NCBI GenBank assembly: GCA_029204225.1
Contig: CM055113.1
Span: 26,463,462 to 26,527,461 of the forward strand
DNA length: 64,000 nt
DNA from: Diphasiastrum complanatum
Lineage: Eukaryota > Streptophyta > Lycopodiopsida > Lycopodiales > Lycopodiaceae
Direction: 5' to 3'
The first letter of the stretch is position 1, and each line of letters opens with the position of its first letter. A program made the translations under genes and the position numbers. Shown here in pieces: positions 11,862 to 23,524 of the stretch. The notes beneath the pieces are model-generated. The model worked only from the letters and a program-made list of their open reading frames with translations. It did no database searches and was not told the DNA's origin.

Positions 11862-13044
11862 AGCTGAAACCCGGGGTGAATTCCTCGCCTCTGTCCCATC
11901 AGAATAATTTATGAATCAGCCTTTACTAGAGTAGTGTTGTATGTATATATGGTATGTTGACGAATTGTGGGCTCACAGATGAGACGACGAGGGGATATGA
12001 ATTATGAGATGGAGTAGAGCAGTGCAGTGCAGTGCAATTATGATTGGGAATTTGTGAATGACAGTAGGGAAGAGCACATTTTATTTATATGGGCTCGTGA
12101 AGACTTGGGGCAGAGGAATTCGCGTCTAATGTTGTGGAATAGAGCAACTAAGTGAGTTGCTTGACCTAGTCTATCCATTATTATAGGGGGCGTGTTGAAA
12201 CTCCCATAAAGAAACATGCACCAAGTTCACCTTACGTGAATGAATTTGCATTTGCGACTATTTTTTCAGCGTTAAGGAAAGAGCAAGTGTAGTCTCTTGC
12301 AGGCGTCTAAGAATAAGAACATATGTGCCTCAATTTTGTTTTTTCCCAATTGGTTAAATGCTCGTTACCCAACTTGGGCAACATCACCTTTACCTCATTG
12401 CTTTTTGGCCTTGCCTTGCAAAAGGCAATAAATACTATGTGTTGAGGTCGGTCAACCACGGAGTTTGATACAAAGTCAACGTTAAAGGATATTAATATGT
12501 GGTAGTGGTCTTAATTTTTAAGGCTGAACCATCATCAATTGAGGGCTACTAAAGTAACATGCATTGTTGCCATTTCAAAATTAGTATGTCGAAGGGCAAA
12601 TTGCATGAGCAAAAAGCAAAAGTTATTTATTATCTTTTGCATGATCCTAAGCAAAGGCAAATTTCGAATGTGATCCGTTCATAAACTTTATAAATATGTG
12701 TGTGTTGATTAGCTGCCAGGTCCAGCATTCTATTGTAAACCCTAAACCCAGAAAGTTGTATATTGAAGGAGAAAAATTGTCAAAGTGCTCTCTCTCTCTC
12801 TCTCTCTCTCTCATATCATGATTTTCAGAAATTGAGCATCTGAAGCAGCATGCTCTTGGAGCTGATCTTACTTAAAAAATGAATCCCCACCTATAGATGT
12901 CGTAGGGATAATATTGAGTGATATATATCTTCAATAATCATATATGCAAAGATTACTGAAATATTTTGACAACTTAAGCCTTGTGATGGACGTACTTGTG
13001 AACATGCATCAAAATCTCTTCTTGCTTTTTTTTATCCCTCTAGT
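11862..13044. other. Unassigned DNA, no gene recognised
   Basis: Between the break of copia-1 and a diverged inverted repeat. I find no convincing reading frame, LTR boundary or RNA gene. A (TC)n tract lies at about 12788-12813. A GTGCA-type short repeat occurs near 12021-12038. Confidence 0.45.
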
Positions 13045-13500
13045 TTTAACTAATGCATGAGAATGTTGAAGAGCACTGTTTAAATCGACTGTAGGTGGAG
13101 TTACCCTTGTTGCAAGGGCCTGTTGAGGGTATGCATGTCTTGTCGAACGAAGAAAATTGAAGCTAACCAATTATTTTGTGTTGAGATTTGTGTGTTGAAT
13201 TTTCAACTTCAAGAGTAGTTCACTCTTCGATTGATGGAACCATCATCTAAATGCCACTTGTAGATAGTACCCCTTCTTCTGGAACATTGATCTTATAAGA
13301 GCCAAGTGAGTAGCTAGTACCCAACTAATGATTGAATATGATTATTAATAGGCCCTCGTATGGAGCGGAGCGTGTTATTCTCGTCTTGTATTTAGTTCAA
13401 TATTCTGGTTGTACCAAGATTATAATGCGTAAACTGAAATGAAATTTGGGTGTACATTTCTAAGTAGCTTGAAATACTGGCAACTTGGCCAGTGTTTTTA
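13045..13500 (+). repeat. Diverged inverted repeat, left arm
   Basis: The reverse complement of this stretch matches 29010-29465 with frequent substitutions and small indels. Anchors shared by the two arms include GTTGAAGAGCACT, CCCTTGCA-type and GGTGTACATTTCT. I do not recognise the family. It could be a decayed LTR or another dispersed repeat; no conserved terminal motif or target duplication is clear. Confidence 0.6.
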
Positions 13501-14261
13501 CATAGTCTGCAGAAATACACGGAGTTTGACAACAATGTCATCTTTTTCACATTTTTCACCTATCGGGAATTGCTAGTAAATATGCAGAGTCGCATGTTTT
13601 GCATTTTCAAAGTGCCTCAAATGTTAAGGAAATGACTATGGAAAAGTGTGGGGCAACCCCAAATCAGATTTAAGGATACTGATGGGTTTTTCGCAAAATG
13701 CCGACATTGTCACCTTTTTGCGACACCCTCGCCTGTGGCAATTTTAGTTCATTTTTGCAGAGTGAAAATTTTGGTTCATTTATGCAGACAGACTATTTAC
13801 GGCCAATTAGATGCTAAGAGATACCATAGAGTACGTGGCTTTGATCCGCAATTTATTGTACTCATTTACTTCTGTTTCATTTTCATACTAAATCAATACT
13901 ATCTTTTATTGCATTCAGCTTCGTCTCAGAATGTATGCGTTTCTATAGTTCTTTGCGACTAATTATTTGTCTAGTGATTCGCAACAAATCATTTGTCTGA
14001 TAATTCAATGCATTATTGTTTGGCTATGTAGTCACTGTAGTATTGATGATTTCAAGGTTAGTTACTATAAGATCAAACGTGATTTATATCACTATTGTTT
14101 TGTTTGAAATTGATAGGCGTAGTCATGCATAGAGAAAGAGAAAGATAGTTAATTCCACTGCACACGAAAAGATTTCTTTCTAGACATTCGAATTATTTTC
14201 ATTCGAGTTCGTTTCTTTTCGAGTTCGACCCATCTTTCACACACCTATCTTTCACGCAATT
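13501..14261. other. Unassigned DNA, no gene recognised
   Basis: No reading frame with a recognisable domain. A frame at 13648-13962 has no motif and is probably chance. The right part leads directly into copia-5 gag sequence, so the break that truncated copia-5 lies near 14250. Confidence 0.4.
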
Positions 14262-15985
14262 ATGACATTGCATTCAAGCTTGCCCTCTACATATGAGAAC
14301 TGGGTGATGATCATATCGACACACTCAGATTTAACTCTTACTAGAGTTATCACTATGTTGCTGCAAGAAGACAATAGAATAAGTCAAGACACTTTGTCTA
14401 CTTCCTCCTCTCAGGCTCTATATGTCAACAAAGGCTCTAAGAGATAGAAGCAGAAAATCTCCAAGAAGGCTACAATGAATCAGAAATAGACTCAAAGTCA
14501 AGAACAATCATCAAATCCACAGTCGAAGAAGAAGATGTTTTGTAGGTATTGCAAGCGCAATAACCATGAAATCAAGGATTGCCGAATTCTCCAAGCGAAG
14601 AATGCAGCCAAGCAACTTGATCAACAAGGAAACACAGTTTCATCATCTCCCCAGGTTGAAGTGGACGAAGGCGCATTCATGGTCAAAGATCAAAGCGCAA
14701 TTTTGGATGATTCATGGTTTCTGGGTTCTAGAGCAACTCAACACATGACCAATCATCGTGAGATTTTCAACTCCTACATGCCATATGGCACGAAGAAATT
14801 TTTTCATTTTGGTGACAATAGTACTCACACTACTGAAGGTGAAGGCACTGTAAGATTACGATTCCAGCATAATCAATTCAAATTACTATCAAAGGTCTTA
14901 TATATTCCAAAACTCTCTACAAATATGTTAGTAGTAAGTAGAATTACAGATTTAGGTCATAAGGTAGAATTCGAATCTGATCAATGCAAAATTATTGATA
15001 AGAGTAATAAGATCCTTGCACTCGGCAAGAGGCAGGATTACTTATATAGATTGGCACATTGTTATTTTGAGTCTAGTCAAGTCTTGAAAACCTTTGTTCT
15101 AGTCAATAAAACATTACTATGGCATCATCGCTTAGGACATTTGAATTATGCATATGTTTTGAACATGTCCAGACAATCCGTGGTTCTTGATCCCGACTAT
15201 CCTTCTGTTAAGGTCGATCTCCCAGTCTATCATACCTGCATCTTTGGAAGGTAGGCTAAGAATCCTTTTAGATCAAACCATAGGCATGCAACAAAAGATC
15301 TGTTAGATGTTGTTCATATAGATATATGTGGACCTATGCAAGCTCCTTCATTTCTAGATGCAAAGTATTTCATTACTTTTATTGATGAATTATCTAGAAG
15401 AACAACTGTTTATTTCATTAAACAAAAATGAGAGGCTTTCATCAAATTCAGACAATTCAAAGAGCATGCTAAGAATCAAACTGGAAAACGAATCAAAGCA
15501 CTAAGTTTAGATAACGGGGGAGAATACATCTCCACCGAACTCAAGGAGTATTGCCTTAACAACGACATTGAGCAACAATACATTACCTCCTATTCGCCTC
15601 AATCAAATGGTCTTGCTGAGAGAAAGAACATAACCTTAGTTGAATCAGCAAAGTGCATGTTATCACATGCAACACTTTCGAAGTCCTTCTGGGCTGGATT
15701 GTTTCAACAACAACCTATATTCAAAACAGATGTCCTACTAAAGGTCTCTCAGACAAAACGCCATTCAAAGTTTGGACAGGTTCCATACCTTCTTTATCAA
15801 ACTTACGAGTTTTTGGATGTACTGCTTTTGTGCAGATTCCTCGTGATCTCAGAAAGAAGCTCAACTTCCAGAGTATCAAATGTGTTTTCATCAACTACAT
15901 TACTTCAGATCAAGCCTACAACTTGTTTGATCCCATCGAGTTGAAGATTTTCACTAGTCGGGATGTCATCTTCATTGAAGATCAG
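14262..15985 (+). pseudogene. Copia-5 remnant (end of gag, protease, integrase)
   Basis: Decayed Ty1/copia polyprotein. It starts inside gag (SLPSTYENW is the usual C-terminal gag motif). It continues through a CX2CX4HX4C zinc knuckle in the frame starting at 14535, and a protease whose motif reads WFLGSRATQHM instead of W-x-x-DSGAT-x-HM, so the catalytic Asp is lost. The integrase zinc-binding domain begins WHHRLGHLN. Stops at about 15253 and 15429 interrupt the integrase core, which still shows LSLDNGGEY and SPQSNGLAERKN. The remnant ends at SRDVIFIEDQ near 15985, where the tandem-repeat region starts. Reverse transcriptase and RNase H are absent. Confidence 0.85.
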
Positions 15986-15989
15986 TTGT

Positions 15990-16165
15990 TCTTTCTTTTT
16001 TTTATCCTCGTGTGTGTTATGATTTTAGGGTTTAGAGTGTGCATGTGCGTGTGTGATGCCAATCATTTATGTTTAATGATTACCAGTTCATGCTACCCTA
16101 ATTCGCAAAACCTTGATTTATGTTTCATGCTTACTAGTTTGTGCTACTCTGATTTAGAAATAGAG

Positions 16166-16237
<72 letters not shown>

Positions 16238-16633
16238 GATAACTTCCATAAGAAAGCCCAAACGCCATAGGGAGGGAGCATGAGGTGACATTCTGGAATA
16301 GAATATAACCGTACGGTTGGGGAGTTTTGATTAGCACTCTACTATGTTGTTGTTTTTTATCCTCGTGTGTGTTATGGTTTTAGGGTTTAGAGTGTGCATG
16401 TGCGTGTGTGATGGCATTTGTTTATGTTTCATGATTACCAGTTCATGATACCCTAATTCGCAGAATCTTGATTTATGTTTCATGCTTACTAGTTTGTGCT
16501 ACTCTGATTGGCAGGATCTTAACCTAGTCCTATTAATTTAATTTACAAGATCATAGTTTATGTGTTGTGTATTGGTTATGTTTTCATGCGGAGCGAGAGA
16601 TTTGGGCAGAGAGAGAGAGAGAGAGAGAGAGAG
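15990..16633 (+). repeat. Satellite-like tandem repeat, units 1 and 2 (part)
   Basis: Two units each begin with TTTATCCTCGTGTGTG (at about 16001 and 16357). Each contains TTTAGAGTGTGCATGTG, then CTTGATTTATGTTTCATGC, a (GA)n tract, and in unit 1 a tail with GGGAGGGAGCATG. The (GA)n tract of unit 1 is at about 16168-16236. Unit 2 is cut at 16633 by insertion of copia-2 into its (GA)n tract and resumes at 23065. Confidence 0.8.
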
Positions 16634-17288
16634 TGTGAAAAATACAGATCCTAAGTGGATCTAAACTCCAAGATCATTGGCTTGAATGCTTGCACTCCAA
16701 ACTACATAAGCTAGGAATTGGCAACACATTCTATGCTACCTAGAATGCAAAGAACTTGATCAAAAAGCATTTATCACAAATGGAAACTTCCATAAACATC
16801 AAGTGCGGCCCAAAATAGCATTATACAGTCCATAATACATCAGCCTACCACTTTTGGAAAGCACCTAAGATCATACACAATAGCTTGAAGACAATACACA
16901 CAACAATGCTCTCAATGGAGGAAGAAACAATGACAATGATCTATTGATCTCAATGAAGCATACAAAAGGTTTCTCCAACCTGTTCTCCACGACTTCCCTA
17001 CTATTTATGGATGAGGAAGATGACTCTCTCTCCTCTCTCTAGAAGGTACTTGACCCTAGATATTCCCTATATAGGAAAAATAGCTAAAAATGGCTTATAT
17101 GACCAAAATACATCAAAATGGTCTCATTTTGAAGGGTATGAAGTTTGACACTTCATCATACTGAAAAAATACAGTAAATAAAAACATTGTGGCCTGGTTC
17201 ACACGTGTGAAACTCCAGAACCAAAACTATTTACAATTTTAGCCAATTTAGGCCTCAAACTAGCTAGGAAATGTTGACAATTTTCACA
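16634..17288 (-). repeat. Copia-2 3' LTR
   Basis: 655 bp; in element sense it begins TGTGAAAATTGTC and ends TTTTTCACA, an 8-bp inverted terminus (TGTGAAAA/TTTTCACA). The element-sense start follows the polypurine tract GAAGAGGGAG (17289-17298). U3 carries the palindromic CACACGTGTG motif at about 17198-17211. Confidence 0.92.
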
Positions 17289-20200
17289 CTCCCTCTTCAA
17301 CATTGGATGCTAGTTTCAACATAGTCTTTGAGCACATTCCAAGATTAGATCTATGCATTAAATATAGGTCCTTTCCCAATGGTTTGGTGAAGATATCAGC
17401 CACACACTCCTTTGAAGAGACATGTTGAAGCTCCACCTCTTTGGCAATGACTTGATCTCTCACAAAATGGTGAGCAATCTCAATGTGCTTGCTCCTTGCA
17501 TGAAAAACAGGATTGCTTGCCAAGCTTTGGGCTGAAAGGTTATCACAAAGTATGATTGGAGTCTTCTCTGGTTCCAGCAAGTGAAGATCCAATAACATCC
17601 TCTTGATCCAAAGAATCTCCTTGGTGCATGTTGTTAATGCCTTGTACTCGGCTTCGGTGGAAGATAGAGAGATAGTTGGTTGCTTCTTTGATAGCCATGA
17701 GACCACTCCATCTCCAAGATAGATTGCAAAGGCACTTGTTGACTTCCTATCCATTTGATCACCTGCAAAATCTGAATCTGAAAATCCACAAAGGTTAGGT
17801 GTAGTACCTCCATACAAGATGCCAAAATCTCTAGATCCCGAGATGTATCTAAGTACTCTCTTTCCTAGCTTCCAATGAGCCTCACTAGGATCTTGCATAA
17901 ATTGACTTAGTTTACCAACCACAAAGCTTAGATCAGGTCTTGTGATGGTTAACCATATAAGAGATCCTATTAGCTTTCTATAGAGAGTAATGTCCTTGAA
18001 GGATCTTTCATTACTTCTTGTAGTTAGCTTTACATTTGATTCCATAGGAGTAGAAACAACTTTACAATCTTCCATATGAAACCTTTTTAGAATAGAGTTA
18101 ACATACTTTTCTTGACATATGAATGTAGATTTAGAAGTTCTAATAATCTCTATTCCTAAGATATAATGAAGTTTACCAAGATCTTGAATTTCAAACTCTC
18201 TTTTGAGTGCCATCTTGATTTCATCTATATCTAGATTGTTACCACCACTTAAGATAATGTCATCAACATAGATCAAAAGTAAAGTGATATCATTTTCATT
18301 CAATCTAAAGTAGAGAGAATGATCATACTCACTCATAACAAAGTTTTGAGAAAGTAAGAAGGAATTGAGCTTAGCATACCAACTCCTTGGTGCTTGCTTT
18401 AGCCCATACAAACTCTTTTGGAGATAGCACACATGATTAGGCTCATCATGTGAAACATAGCCCTCGGGTTGCTCCATGTAAATATCTTCTTCAAGATCAC
18501 CATTCAAGAAGGCATTAGTAACATCCATTTGCCACATATCCCAATCATAAAGAGTTGCAAGAAAGATTAGGATTCGAATAGTTACCATCTTTGCCACGGG
18601 TGCAAAGGTCTCATCATAGTCAATACCATATTCTTGAGCATACCCCTTTGCCACCAACCTTGCCTTGTACTTGTTGATTGATCCATCTTGATTTGTCTTG
18701 ATCTTGAAGATCCACTTACAACCAATTGCCTTCTTGTCCTTTGGAAGCTTTACCAACCTCCATGTGTTGCTTTTGATGAGTGCTTGATGCTCATGATCCA
18801 TGGCTTGGATCCATTCCTTCTTTTGAATTGCTTCACCTACACAAGTTGGTTCATCAAAAGAGGTAAGAAAAGCAAAGTTAGAGTTGTCCACCACTTGCTT
18901 TCCTTTTTCATCATAGGTTAGCCTTGATGGCTTAGCCCTTTGCCTTTGAGTCTTCCTTGAAGTTTGCTTTGGAGTGGCATCTCCATCTTCATCCAAGACA
19001 TCTTGCACATCATGATGATTAGTAGGCACATCAACATCAACATCAACAACATTGGAAACATTCTCTTCATGAAAGATGACATCCCTACTTATGACAACTT
19101 TCTTTGTAGAAGGAATGTACACTTTGTAAGCCTTGCTTACTTCACTATAGCCAACAAACACACCCTTCTTTGATGAAGGATCTTCTTTAGTTCTATCATC
19201 AAGTGTGATATTGACAAAACATGTACATCCAAAGATCCTACAATGCTTGACACTCGGCCTTCTACCATAAAGAACCTCATGAGGAGTTTTACCATCCAAG
19301 AAAGCACTTGTCCATCTATTACATAGATAGTTAGCACATGCTAAAGCTTCCCCCCAAAAAGACTTAGCAAGATTAGCATGTAGTCTCATTGCCTTGGCAC
19401 ATTCACAAAGGGTTCTATTCTTCCTCTCGGCCACTCCATTCTGTTGTGGAGTCCTAGGACTAGACATCTCCCTCTTAATCCCATGTGCTATACAAAAGTC
19501 TTTGAACCTATTTGAGGTGTATTCCCCTCCATTATCTGATCTTAAGCATTTGATCTTTGTATTGAATTGGTTTTCCATTTCATTCTTGAACTTGACAAAT
19601 GCAGCAAACACTTCATCCTTACTTTTAAGAAGATAGATCCAAGTATACCTACTAAAGTCATCAATGAAAGTTGCATACATCTTTGCCGCACCATTGCTAG
19701 TTGTACTAGAAGAATGAATATCAGAATGCACAAGTTGAAAAGCTTCTTTAGATCTAGAAGTAGATCTAGAATAAGCAAGTCTATGAGATTTGGACAAGGC
19801 ACAATGTTCACAAACACTATTGTTTGCAACAAGACTTTTAGGGAGACCAAGAACAAGCTCTTTCTTTGCCATTACCTCCAAAGATTTGAAGTTGGGATGG
19901 CCCAACCTCTTGTGCCAAACTTCTTGGTTTGTCAATTGCTCCCTAGCCATACATCCTTCATGATTAGAGATCACACATGCATCAAGCTTGAAAAGTTTAC
20001 CATGCCTCCTACCTTGAGCAATCAAGGATCCACATTTACTTATCAAACATGCATCTCCAATGAACTCCACATCAAGTCCTTTGTCAATCATTTGACTTAC
20101 ACTAAGCAAATTCTTAGTGATTGAAGGAATGTACAAAACATTTTCAAGATTTGCTTTCCTATTTGTTGAAAGGGAAATAGGAATAGTGCCTATGCCTTTG

Positions 20201-21237
20201 ATGTCACATTGACCATCATTTGCAGTGTAGATGATGTTACCTTCTCCCTCATAAGACAATAAGGATGTAAAGTATTCCTTATGTCTTGTCATGTGAGATG
20301 AGGCTCCACTATCAATCCACCAAGGATCATTATCATCTATGTTGGCTAACAAACTTGAAGTCATAACAAGTGATTCACACGTGTTATGTTCTTCCTCATC
20401 TATTGTAAGATTTCCTTGCCTCTCTCCTTGCTCTCTTTTCTTCTTATAACATTCATTTGCAAAATGACCTTTTATCCCACAATAAAAGCACTTGAACTTT
20501 GACTTATTGTTCTTAGTAGAAGAGGAAGAGGAAGAGTGATCATCATGATCAAAGTTACCACCTTTGGACCATTTCCCTTTGCCTTTACCTTTGCCCTTGA
20601 ATTTGCCTTTTGTGAAGAAAGCCTCTTCACCTCCACCTTGCAAGGATGCACCATCAAGCTTTGATTGCAACCTATGTTCTTCAGCCAATAAGATTTCTTG
20701 CAAGTCAACCACACTTGGCAAGACTCTTTGAATGGCAAAACTTTGCACAAGGTTAGCATGTTCATTTAGCAAACCATTCAACATAACTTGGACTATTTCA
20801 CCATCTTTTATGTTCTCATCAATGCATGCTAAATCATCACTTAGGGACTTAACTCTCAAGATAAATGCATGAGCACTTTCACCCTCTCTTTGCCTACTAG
20901 AAAATATTTGTCTCCTTAGGGTCAATACCCTAGATGTGGACTTTGATTCAAAGAGCTTCTTTAAGGCATTACATGCCTCACTTGCACTTTGACACTTTCC
21001 AACTTCCTTGAGAAGTTCATTTGTAACATTCATTTTAATGATATGAAGAGCCCTTTTGGCCTTCTTATCAAACCTTTGTTGCTCTTGAAGTGTGAGAGGT
21101 CTCTCTTCAATTTCTGCAACTATGTCCATGAGTTCATTCAACTCAAGTAAGGACTCCATCCTCACTTTCCAAGTAGAGTAGTTTGATGAACTCAACCTTT
21201 CACTAGACTCTAGCATGATCCCACCATTGGAAGCCAT
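17284..21237 (-). CDS. gag-pol: Copia-2 gag-pol polyprotein, 1317 aa, intact frame
   Basis: One uninterrupted frame encodes all parts of a Ty1/copia polyprotein. Gag spans about residues 1-240 and is followed by a lysine/glycine-rich stretch. The CX2CX4HX4C zinc knuckle is at about 250-263. Protease has WWIDSGASSHM (DSGA about 309-312). Integrase has the HHCC domain (H442, H447, C476, C479) and catalytic D506, D568, E604 with 35 residues between the last two. Reverse transcriptase carries the first Asp at about 905 (QMDVTNAFLNG) and YVDD at about 990-993. RNase H has DSD at 1154-1156, E1195 and D1232. The start is the first ATG after a 1.17-kb leader. The stop codon TGA is formed by the first bases of the 3' LTR. 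One oddity is Cys for the Trp found in copia-2B gag (SEACNAL against SEAWNAL). All visible catalytic residues are present, so activity is possible but unproven. Confidence 0.95.
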   Translation of the reverse strand: MASNGGIMLESSERLSSSNYSTWKVRMESLLELNELMDIVAEIEERPLTLQEQQRFDKKAKRALHIIKMNVTNELLKEVGKCQSASEACNALKKLFESKSTSRVLTLRRQIFSSRQREGESAHAFILRVKSLSDDLACIDENIKDGEIVQVMLNGLLNEHANLVQSFAIQRVLPSVVDLQEILLAEEHRLQSKLDGASLQGGGEEAFFTKGKFKGKGKGKGKWSKGGNFDHDDHSSSSSSTKNNKSKFKCFYCGIKGHFANECYKKKREQGERQGNLTIDEEEHNTCESLVMTSSLLANIDDNDPWWIDSGASSHMTRHKEYFTSLLSYEGEGNIIYTANDGQCDIKGIGTIPISLSTNRKANLENVLYIPSITKNLLSVSQMIDKGLDVEFIGDACLISKCGSLIAQGRRHGKLFKLDACVISNHEGCMAREQLTNQEVWHKRLGHPNFKSLEVMAKKELVLGLPKSLVANNSVCEHCALSKSHRLAYSRSTSRSKEAFQLVHSDIHSSSTTSNGAAKMYATFIDDFSRYTWIYLLKSKDEVFAAFVKFKNEMENQFNTKIKCLRSDNGGEYTSNRFKDFCIAHGIKREMSSPRTPQQNGVAERKNRTLCECAKAMRLHANLAKSFWGEALACANYLCNRWTSAFLDGKTPHEVLYGRRPSVKHCRIFGCTCFVNITLDDRTKEDPSSKKGVFVGYSEVSKAYKVYIPSTKKVVISRDVIFHEENVSNVVDVDVDVPTNHHDVQDVLDEDGDATPKQTSRKTQRQRAKPSRLTYDEKGKQVVDNSNFAFLTSFDEPTCVGEAIQKKEWIQAMDHEHQALIKSNTWRLVKLPKDKKAIGCKWIFKIKTNQDGSINKYKARLVAKGYAQEYGIDYDETFAPVAKMVTIRILIFLATLYDWDMWQMDVTNAFLNGDLEEDIYMEQPEGYVSHDEPNHVCYLQKSLYGLKQAPRSWYAKLNSFLLSQNFVMSEYDHSLYFRLNENDITLLLIYVDDIILSGGNNLDIDEIKMALKREFEIQDLGKLHYILGIEIIRTSKSTFICQEKYVNSILKRFHMEDCKVVSTPMESNVKLTTRSNERSFKDITLYRKLIGSLIWLTITRPDLSFVVGKLSQFMQDPSEAHWKLGKRVLRYISGSRDFGILYGGTTPNLCGFSDSDFAGDQMDRKSTSAFAIYLGDGVVSWLSKKQPTISLSSTEAEYKALTTCTKEILWIKRMLLDLHLLEPEKTPIILCDNLSAQSLASNPVFHARSKHIEIAHHFVRDQVIAKEVELQHVSSKECVADIFTKPLGKDLYLMHRSNLGMCSKTMLKLASNVEEGV

Positions 21238-22397
21238 GATTCTAATGTTTCTTCAACTTTTAGGTTTTGTCCTAAAGCACTTAGCACTCACTTTTCTCTC
21301 AACAAATGATAGATAAAGAGATCTATGAAGATTTAGGACCCTAAAACACTTCTATCTTGAACCTAGATGGTTTCCAAGCATAGAAAGGAAGATTGAAACA
21401 CATGCAACACTTTGCACACACTAAGAATGGATTACAAAATCAAACCAACCTGAACACACTCTTGCTTAAGCTCTCAAACTTTCCAGCAAGTGACCAAATC
21501 AAGTTATGGTGTGAAGAGTTACTTGCATTCTTAGAAAATACCCAAAACTAGGATGCCAAGATTACCTAGTAATGAACAAACTTGATCAACATATGATCAA
21601 CACACTAAGATATTGATTCAACCTGTAAAACCACATGTAAACCACACTTCTAAAAGTTTATAAACTCCAGCAAGTGATAAATACAAGATTTAGAGGTGAA
21701 TGAATGAGCACACTTAGTGAATCACAAGACTAGCTTCACTATCTTGTCAAATCTTGGTGTTTAGATGTAGATCTAAGATCACTTCACATGAGAATGTTCC
21801 TCAACCTGTTAAGAACCTGAAAACACACTTGCATAATGGTTAACACCTTCCAGCAAATGCTCCAATCAAATTACATAAGGAGAGTTACTTACATGCTCAA
21901 CAAAGTACACCAAAAATTATGCCAAAATTGATGACAATCTTTACAATATGCTCTTCACAATGGAGCTTACAATATGTTCACCCAAAAAAGGGGATCTTTC
22001 ATCCAAATGGGAGCTTTGCTCAGCCTTTAGGAGAATTACAACTCACTCAAAAGAGCATTTGTCATCCACTTAAGGAGAAGTTTCATCCACTTAAGGAGAG
22101 TGTTCATCCAAGAATGGAGATTGTCAACAATAGGATTGAAAAGAACATTGTTAGTATTGAATATGCACAAGCCTCACAATCACAAATGATTAGGTGTTAT
22201 GATCTGATCCAAAATAGTTTCTTTTCAGCCTCTGATCTTCAATAGACCTGAAATATGCTTTTGATCCACAAGTTCAACTCACAAAACAAAGGTTAGTAAG
22301 ATTTGATCAACAAAGCAATGCAAAATCATGCTAGAACTTGATCAAACATCCAAATATCACCAAAAATGGAATACTTACTGTAAATAGAAGCCAACCA
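21238..22397 (-). other. Copia-2 leader with diverged tandem repeats
   Basis: A long untranslated leader of about 1.16 kb lies between the primer-binding site and the gag start. It holds at least three diverged units of roughly 170-190 bp, each with a TTGCTGGA-like core and a following CAGGTT motif in element sense. An antisense frame (21919-22245, 108 codons) contains repeated HPLKE/HPKKG-type units. The same frame occurs in copia-2B at 30709-31035, but because the two leaders are nearly identical this does not show protein-level conservation. Confidence 0.75.
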
Positions 22398-22409
22398 GCT
22401 CTGATACCA
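22398..22409 (-). promoter_or_regulatory. Copia-2 primer-binding site
   Basis: In element sense TGGTATCAGAGC immediately follows the LTR end TTTTTCACA. It matches the initiator tRNA-Met site and marks 22410-23064 as the 5' LTR. Confidence 0.92.
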
Positions 22410-23056
22410 TGTGAAAAATACAGATCCTAAGTGGATCTAAACTCCAAGATCATTGGCTTGAATGCTTGCACTCCAAACTACATAAGCTAGGAATTGGCAA
22501 CACATTCTATGCTACCTAGAATGCAAAGAACTTGATCAAAAAGCATTTATCACAAATGGAAACTTCCATAAACATCAAGTGCGGCCCAAAATAGCATTAT
22601 ACAGTCCATAATACATCAGCCTACCACTTTTGGAAAGCACCTAAGATCATACACAATAGCTTGAAGACAATACACACAACAATGCTCTCAATGGAGGAAG
22701 AAACAATGACAATGATCTATTGATCTCAATGAAGCATACAAAAGGTTTCTCCAACCTGTTCTCCACGACTTCCCTACTATTTATGGATGAGGAAGATGAC
22801 TCTCTCTCCTCTCTCTAGAAGGTACTTGACCCTAGATATTCCCTATATAGGAAAAATAGCTAAAAATGGCTTATATGACCAAAATACATTAAAATGGTCT
22901 CATTTTGAAGGGTATGAAGTTTGACACTTCATCATACTGAAAAAATACAGTAAATAAAAACATTGTGGCCTGGTTCACACGTGTGAAACTCCAGAACCAA
23001 AACTATTTACAATTTTAGCCAATTTAGGCCTCAAACTAGCTAGGAAATGTTGACAA

Positions 23057-23064
<8 letters not shown>
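22410..23064 (-). repeat. Copia-2 5' LTR
   Basis: Same length as the 3' LTR (655 bp). The outermost bases read TTTTCAGA on the plus strand where the other LTR reads TTTTCACA, so the terminal CA appears changed to GA next to the (GA)n array. The promoter-side palindrome CACACGTGTG is at about 22974-22987. Confidence 0.9.
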
Positions 23065-23129
<65 letters not shown>

Positions 23130-23488
23130 AAAGGTAACGAACACTCCCAATTCTAGGAGGGAGCATGTGCTGACATTCTAGAATCGGTTCGGGAGTTTTG
23201 AGTAGCACTCTACTATGTTTTTTCTTTTATTTATCCTCGTGTGTGTTATGGTTTTAGGGTTAAGAGTGTGCATGTGAGTGTGTGATGCCATTCGTTTATG
23301 TTTCATGATTACCACTTCGTGCTACCCTAATTCGCAGAATCTTGATTTATGTTTCATGCTTACTAGTTTGTGCTACTATAATTTGTAGGATCTTAACCTA
23401 GTCCTGTTATTTTAATTTACAAGATCATAGTTTATGTGTTGTGTATTGGTTATGTTTTCATGCTTAGAAATAGAAAGCGAGAGATTTG

Positions 23489-23524
<36 letters not shown>

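Larger units (their letters stand above)
16634..23064 (-). mobile_element. Copia-2: complete, young Ty1/copia retrotransposon
   Basis: A 6431-bp element with two 655-bp LTRs, a primer-binding site, a long leader, one uninterrupted gag-pol frame and a polypurine tract. It sits inside a (GA)n tract and is flanked by GAGAG on both sides (16629-16633 and 23065-23069), consistent with a 5-bp target duplication but weak evidence in a GA repeat. I see one internal difference between its LTRs (CATCAAAA against CATTAAAA near 17127 and 22889) plus an altered terminal base at 23063. This implies recent insertion. Its partner copia-2B lies at 29891-36412 in opposite orientation. Confidence 0.93.

Noticed and set aside
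19567-20124. 185-codon antisense frame inside copia-2 gag-pol, also at 32830-33387 in copia-2B
   Set aside because: It is the complement of protease-integrase coding sequence; identity between copies follows from the sense strand.
21919-22245. 108-codon antisense frame in the copia-2 leader with HPLKE-like repeats, shared with 30709-31035
   Set aside because: The repeats reflect short tandem DNA repeats and the two leaders are nearly identical DNA, so sharing is no evidence for a protein. Kept only as a note under the leader.
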